Shown here: one piece after another, positions 61,512 through 64,000 of the stretch
How positions within the stretch are numbered: position 1 is the first letter of the stretch
Layout: every line of letters starts with the position of its first letter
Assembly (NCBI GenBank): GCA_030737875.1
Contig: CM060918.1
Location: forward strand, 775,304,552-775,368,551
Length of the DNA: 64,000 nt
Direction of reading: 5' to 3'
DNA from: Allium sativum
Lineage: Eukaryota > Streptophyta > Magnoliopsida > Asparagales > Amaryllidaceae
The notes under the pieces: generated by a model
Database searches by the model: none
The model's input: the letters and a program-made list of their open reading frames with translations, nothing else
What the model was told of the DNA's origin: nothing
Made by a program: the position numbers and the translations under genes

Positions 61512-63329
61512 GTTCAAATTGTAACTACTTTTTTCATTAATTTGAGCCCATAATGAACCATATCAATAATAATTAAGCTCGCTTTTTTAGTATTTAAGTA
61601 GCAAATTTCTGGAACTATAGCCTCAAATACATGTATGGATAAAGTACCAACATCTCTTTCTCTAAAATATGTATGGTCCTCTTATATCCGGTCAGCAATA
61701 CTTTGATACCGTCCTTAGGTACTTCGGTTTAGAAATATTGTTTCACGATATTAAACTATAATCGCTTCTTGAAATATGAACATGAGTTAAAAACTAAGAG
61801 CAACCATCAATTAAGCTTCCTGTTTTCACTTATATTACCGTGTTCAGTAACGTTTTCTGCATGCAATTGAAGATAGATTGGAACCTGTTGACGGGAGTTC
61901 CAACCTTAAAAAAAATCGCAGAAGTAGAAAAGTAGAAGAGATGAAGACAATTTCAGGTTTCAAGCTATTGAATCAGATGGCATTGTTAATTATCCTGCAT
62001 GGACATAATTGATGTGATTATGGTAACATTATCCATCAATTGATTTATTTCATTCAATTAATCATCATTTGTTGAGTTTTTCTCTTATCATTCTCGCTTT
62101 AAATACTGTACATTCTGATGTTCAATGAAGTACCTGAAGGGTGGACTTCATATTTTAAGTCAATATCCAATATGAGAATTTGATTATATTGTTAATTTTC
62201 TTCATAGTTTATTGATAATTTTCTTCAATAAAATATAGTTTTCTTCTTAGTTTATTGATAGTTTGCATTTTGACTGTTGCAAAGTTATATGTTTGATTAT
62301 TTACCTTTTGACTATTGTTTTTGTGTGGTATTGAAGGTTTGTTACAAGCTCCAACAAGCTCTGAAGGAGTAGAAATCAAGGTAATCCTTATTGAAGTTGA
62401 TGCCGACAATGTATGCAAATCATGCAGTACTGTTATGGCTTTGCTAAAGCAGATTCATCTAGCTAATAATAAAAGATGAGTTATGTGATTTTTCATTCAT
62501 ATTTTGTGTAAACTTGGTTTCCTCTTCTACTACTTGCTTTGATCCATACTGTAGCACTAATTCTTTGAATTTTATTTTTTACTTTCCAAAAATAAATATT
62601 AAGAAGAAAAAGGATCACAAGATGATAAAAAATAGGAAGTCAATTCCTAACTATTTTGCATGCAATTTTACTATTTTCGTATGGTGGATTTATCGTAATG
62701 AAGATTATTCTTATCACAATAGCAAAAGTGAAGTTGTGCCATGTAAAAACTTTGATAGGTAAGGAAATTATAGACAGGTAAATTGTTTTCTTTTATATTT
62801 TCACTCGAACATAGTTCTGCATTATTTCCTTAGCTAATTAAACACTTAATTGCTTTATTTCTTACTCATTTTTGTTTATCCTTTTTATCTTACGGTTGAA
62901 ATCAAATATAGAAGGCAACGGCAAAGCAAACTGGATAGACCTGAGCATGCAGAGAGCAACATAGTTGAAATGGAACGTCATAAAGAAATGAAAACTCTCC
63001 TTTTTGTCAACATGGTTTTTTTTTAATTGTTTGTTCAATCCTTTAAACTGAATGCCTTTATTTTTCTTGATTTGGTTGTAATAAACTTTGCATATATATT
63101 GTGTTCATATGAGTAATTTATATTACCTTTTTATGCATGTTTACTATAACAAACTTTTAGAAATACGTCAATCCACATAAATATTTAGTTTGTTTCCTAT
63201 AATAGATTTATCAATTAACCTAAGGATTTTTCAATGCACCTGGTTTGTACATTATCAAAAAAGTTACAATAAATTCATTATAATTATCAATGTGATTAAG
63301 GTAGAGAATAATGACTGTATAATGAATTG
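61512..63329 (+). other. Mosaic stretch with one unassigned open segment
   Basis: Mostly AT-rich. A 47-codon segment without ATG (62,336-62,476) reads GLLQAPTSSEGVEIKVILIE and continues to a C-x-x-C (CKSC). It is preceded by an intron-like T-rich stretch and could be an exon remnant. The open stretch at 62,514-62,762 is Lys/Tyr/Ile-rich and unassigned. Confidence 0.3.
62782..62886 (+). repeat. Direct repeat, first copy (about 1.1 kb from the second)
   Basis: TTTTCTTTTATATTTTCACT...GCATTATTTCCTTAGCTAATTAAA...TTTTTGTTTATCCTTTT recurs at 63,892-64,000 with few changes. No primer site follows it, so it is not an obvious TRIM. The second copy is cut by the window end. Confidence 0.9.
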
Positions 63330-63490
63330 TCAAAGTGCGACAAGAAGGGGCTTGCTGTAAAACCAAAAATTGGAGATGCCTTGCTTTTCTGGAGTATGAA
63401 GCCAAATGCTACTCCAGACCCATCAAGTTTACACGGTGGAACAAACAGTCATCTACAAAGTGGATGCGTGTCACTGAGTATAAATTATAA
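63330..63490 (+). pseudogene. Prolyl 4-hydroxylase C-terminal exon, frameshifted
   Basis: The first part reads KKGLAVKPKIGDALLFWSMK and then DPSSLHGG. This is the C-terminal half of the 2-oxoglutarate/Fe(II) dioxygenase fold of plant prolyl 4-hydroxylases, including the 2-oxoglutarate-binding Lys context and the distal iron-ligand His (LHGG). After HGG the family has a Cys-Pro-Val segment. Here that is deleted and the frame shifts, but the expected end is still legible in another frame as WNKQSSTKWMRVTEYK before TAA at 63,488. The remaining exons, including the HxD motif, are not visible. It is therefore a decayed gene fragment. Confidence 0.85.
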
Positions 63491-64000
63491 TGTATCAAAC
63501 TGGCGGTGAAAGGTTGAACATACTATAGATATTTTTGGCCTTTGCCTATGTCGTATCCTTTACCAACTAAAATAAAACATGTCCGTTCACACTTATATTT
63601 TTTGTTCTGTTTTTATACGTACTTAGTTGAAATGTCCCAAGTCATACCCAAAAAAAATATGAAAACGGAAGAAACTTCAAGTACTATTAACTTTCTAATT
63701 TTATGAGACAAGAATATTACTGAACATAAAAAAAGTTGAAATTATATATTACTGACTTTATTTATATGCATGGTGCAATCAGTGAAGTCTATTCTCACAT
63801 GGTCCACATTTTCCTTTTAGAGTTTCTCATCTTTTACCAGTTTAGATCATATGTTACGGTTAATAATGTATTATCTACCTATTACAAGTATATTATTTTC
63901 TTTTATATTTTCACTCAAACATAATTAATTCTGCATTATTTCCTTAGCTAATTAAATACTTGACTGTTTTATTTCTTAATCATTTTTGTTTATCCTTTTC
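63491..64000 (+). other. AT-rich end of window with second copy of the direct repeat
   Basis: No coding signal is seen in 63,491-63,887. From 63,892 to the end the sequence repeats 62,782-62,886. Whether the duplicated unit also contains another copy of the prolyl 4-hydroxylase fragment cannot be seen. Confidence 0.6.

Noticed and set aside
62782..62886. TRIM terminal repeat
   Set aside because: No primer binding site follows the first copy and no polypurine tract precedes the second.

Overview
This window looks like intergenic, retrotransposon-rich nuclear DNA of a flowering plant, probably a dicot. It is strongly AT-rich. It is dominated by LTR retrotransposons with plant-type primer sites (tRNA-iMet TTGGTATCAGAGC and a Tat-type TTTTGGCGCTAGAAGG site). 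The few host-like exons resemble plant enzymes: squalene synthase, prolyl 4-hydroxylase and a D-Ala-D-Ala ligase homologue. No rRNA, tRNA, CRISPR array or bacterial-type gene was seen. The species cannot be named from this sequence.

Layout, left to right. (1) 1-28,706 is a nest on the minus strand of a Copia element. The Copia element looks SIRE/Maximus-like, with its 5' LTR at 27,193-28,706 and a truncated 3' LTR at 1,088-1,384. It is split by a Ty3/gypsy Tat-type element (2,535-25,246) that keeps two LTRs, a broken gag and a decayed antisense gene but has no recognisable pol. That Tat element is itself split inside its antisense gene by an element with giant LTRs (8,147-22,349). This innermost element has LTRs of 6.3 kb, only 1.57 kb between them, and a perfect 5-bp target duplication AGTAT. 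(2) 28,707-38,418 is part of a third, older giant LTR of the same superfamily. It carries a multi-exon squalene synthase pseudogene fragment. (3) 38,419-42,186 is AT-rich DNA with no convincing gene. (4) 42,424-56,356 is a second, much younger giant-LTR element: two almost identical 6.45-kb LTRs around a 1.04-kb non-coding core, with target duplication CCTTA. It sits at the 3' edge of a duplicated exon, and the intact duplicate at 57,765-58,147 serves as an empty-site reference. (5) 56,357-59,700 holds exons of an unrecognised minus-strand gene. (6) 59,700-64,000 holds a 635-bp Mutator-like element with a 9-bp target duplication, fragments of a D-Ala-D-Ala ligase homologue and of a prolyl 4-hydroxylase, and a direct repeat about 1.1 kb apart that runs off the end.

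How the parts relate: neither giant-LTR element shows a gag or pol coding region. If they move, they must borrow proteins from an autonomous gypsy (chromovirus-like) partner. They keep only what a parasitic template needs: LTR ends, an iMet primer site, a polypurine tract preceded by GGGGACGAA, and a conserved motif near the LTR 3' end. The most interesting features are the extreme LTR-to-internal ratio, the exon-edge insertion with its natural empty-site control, and the antisense gene of the Tat element, which has a possible intron and an AT-hook-like C-terminus.
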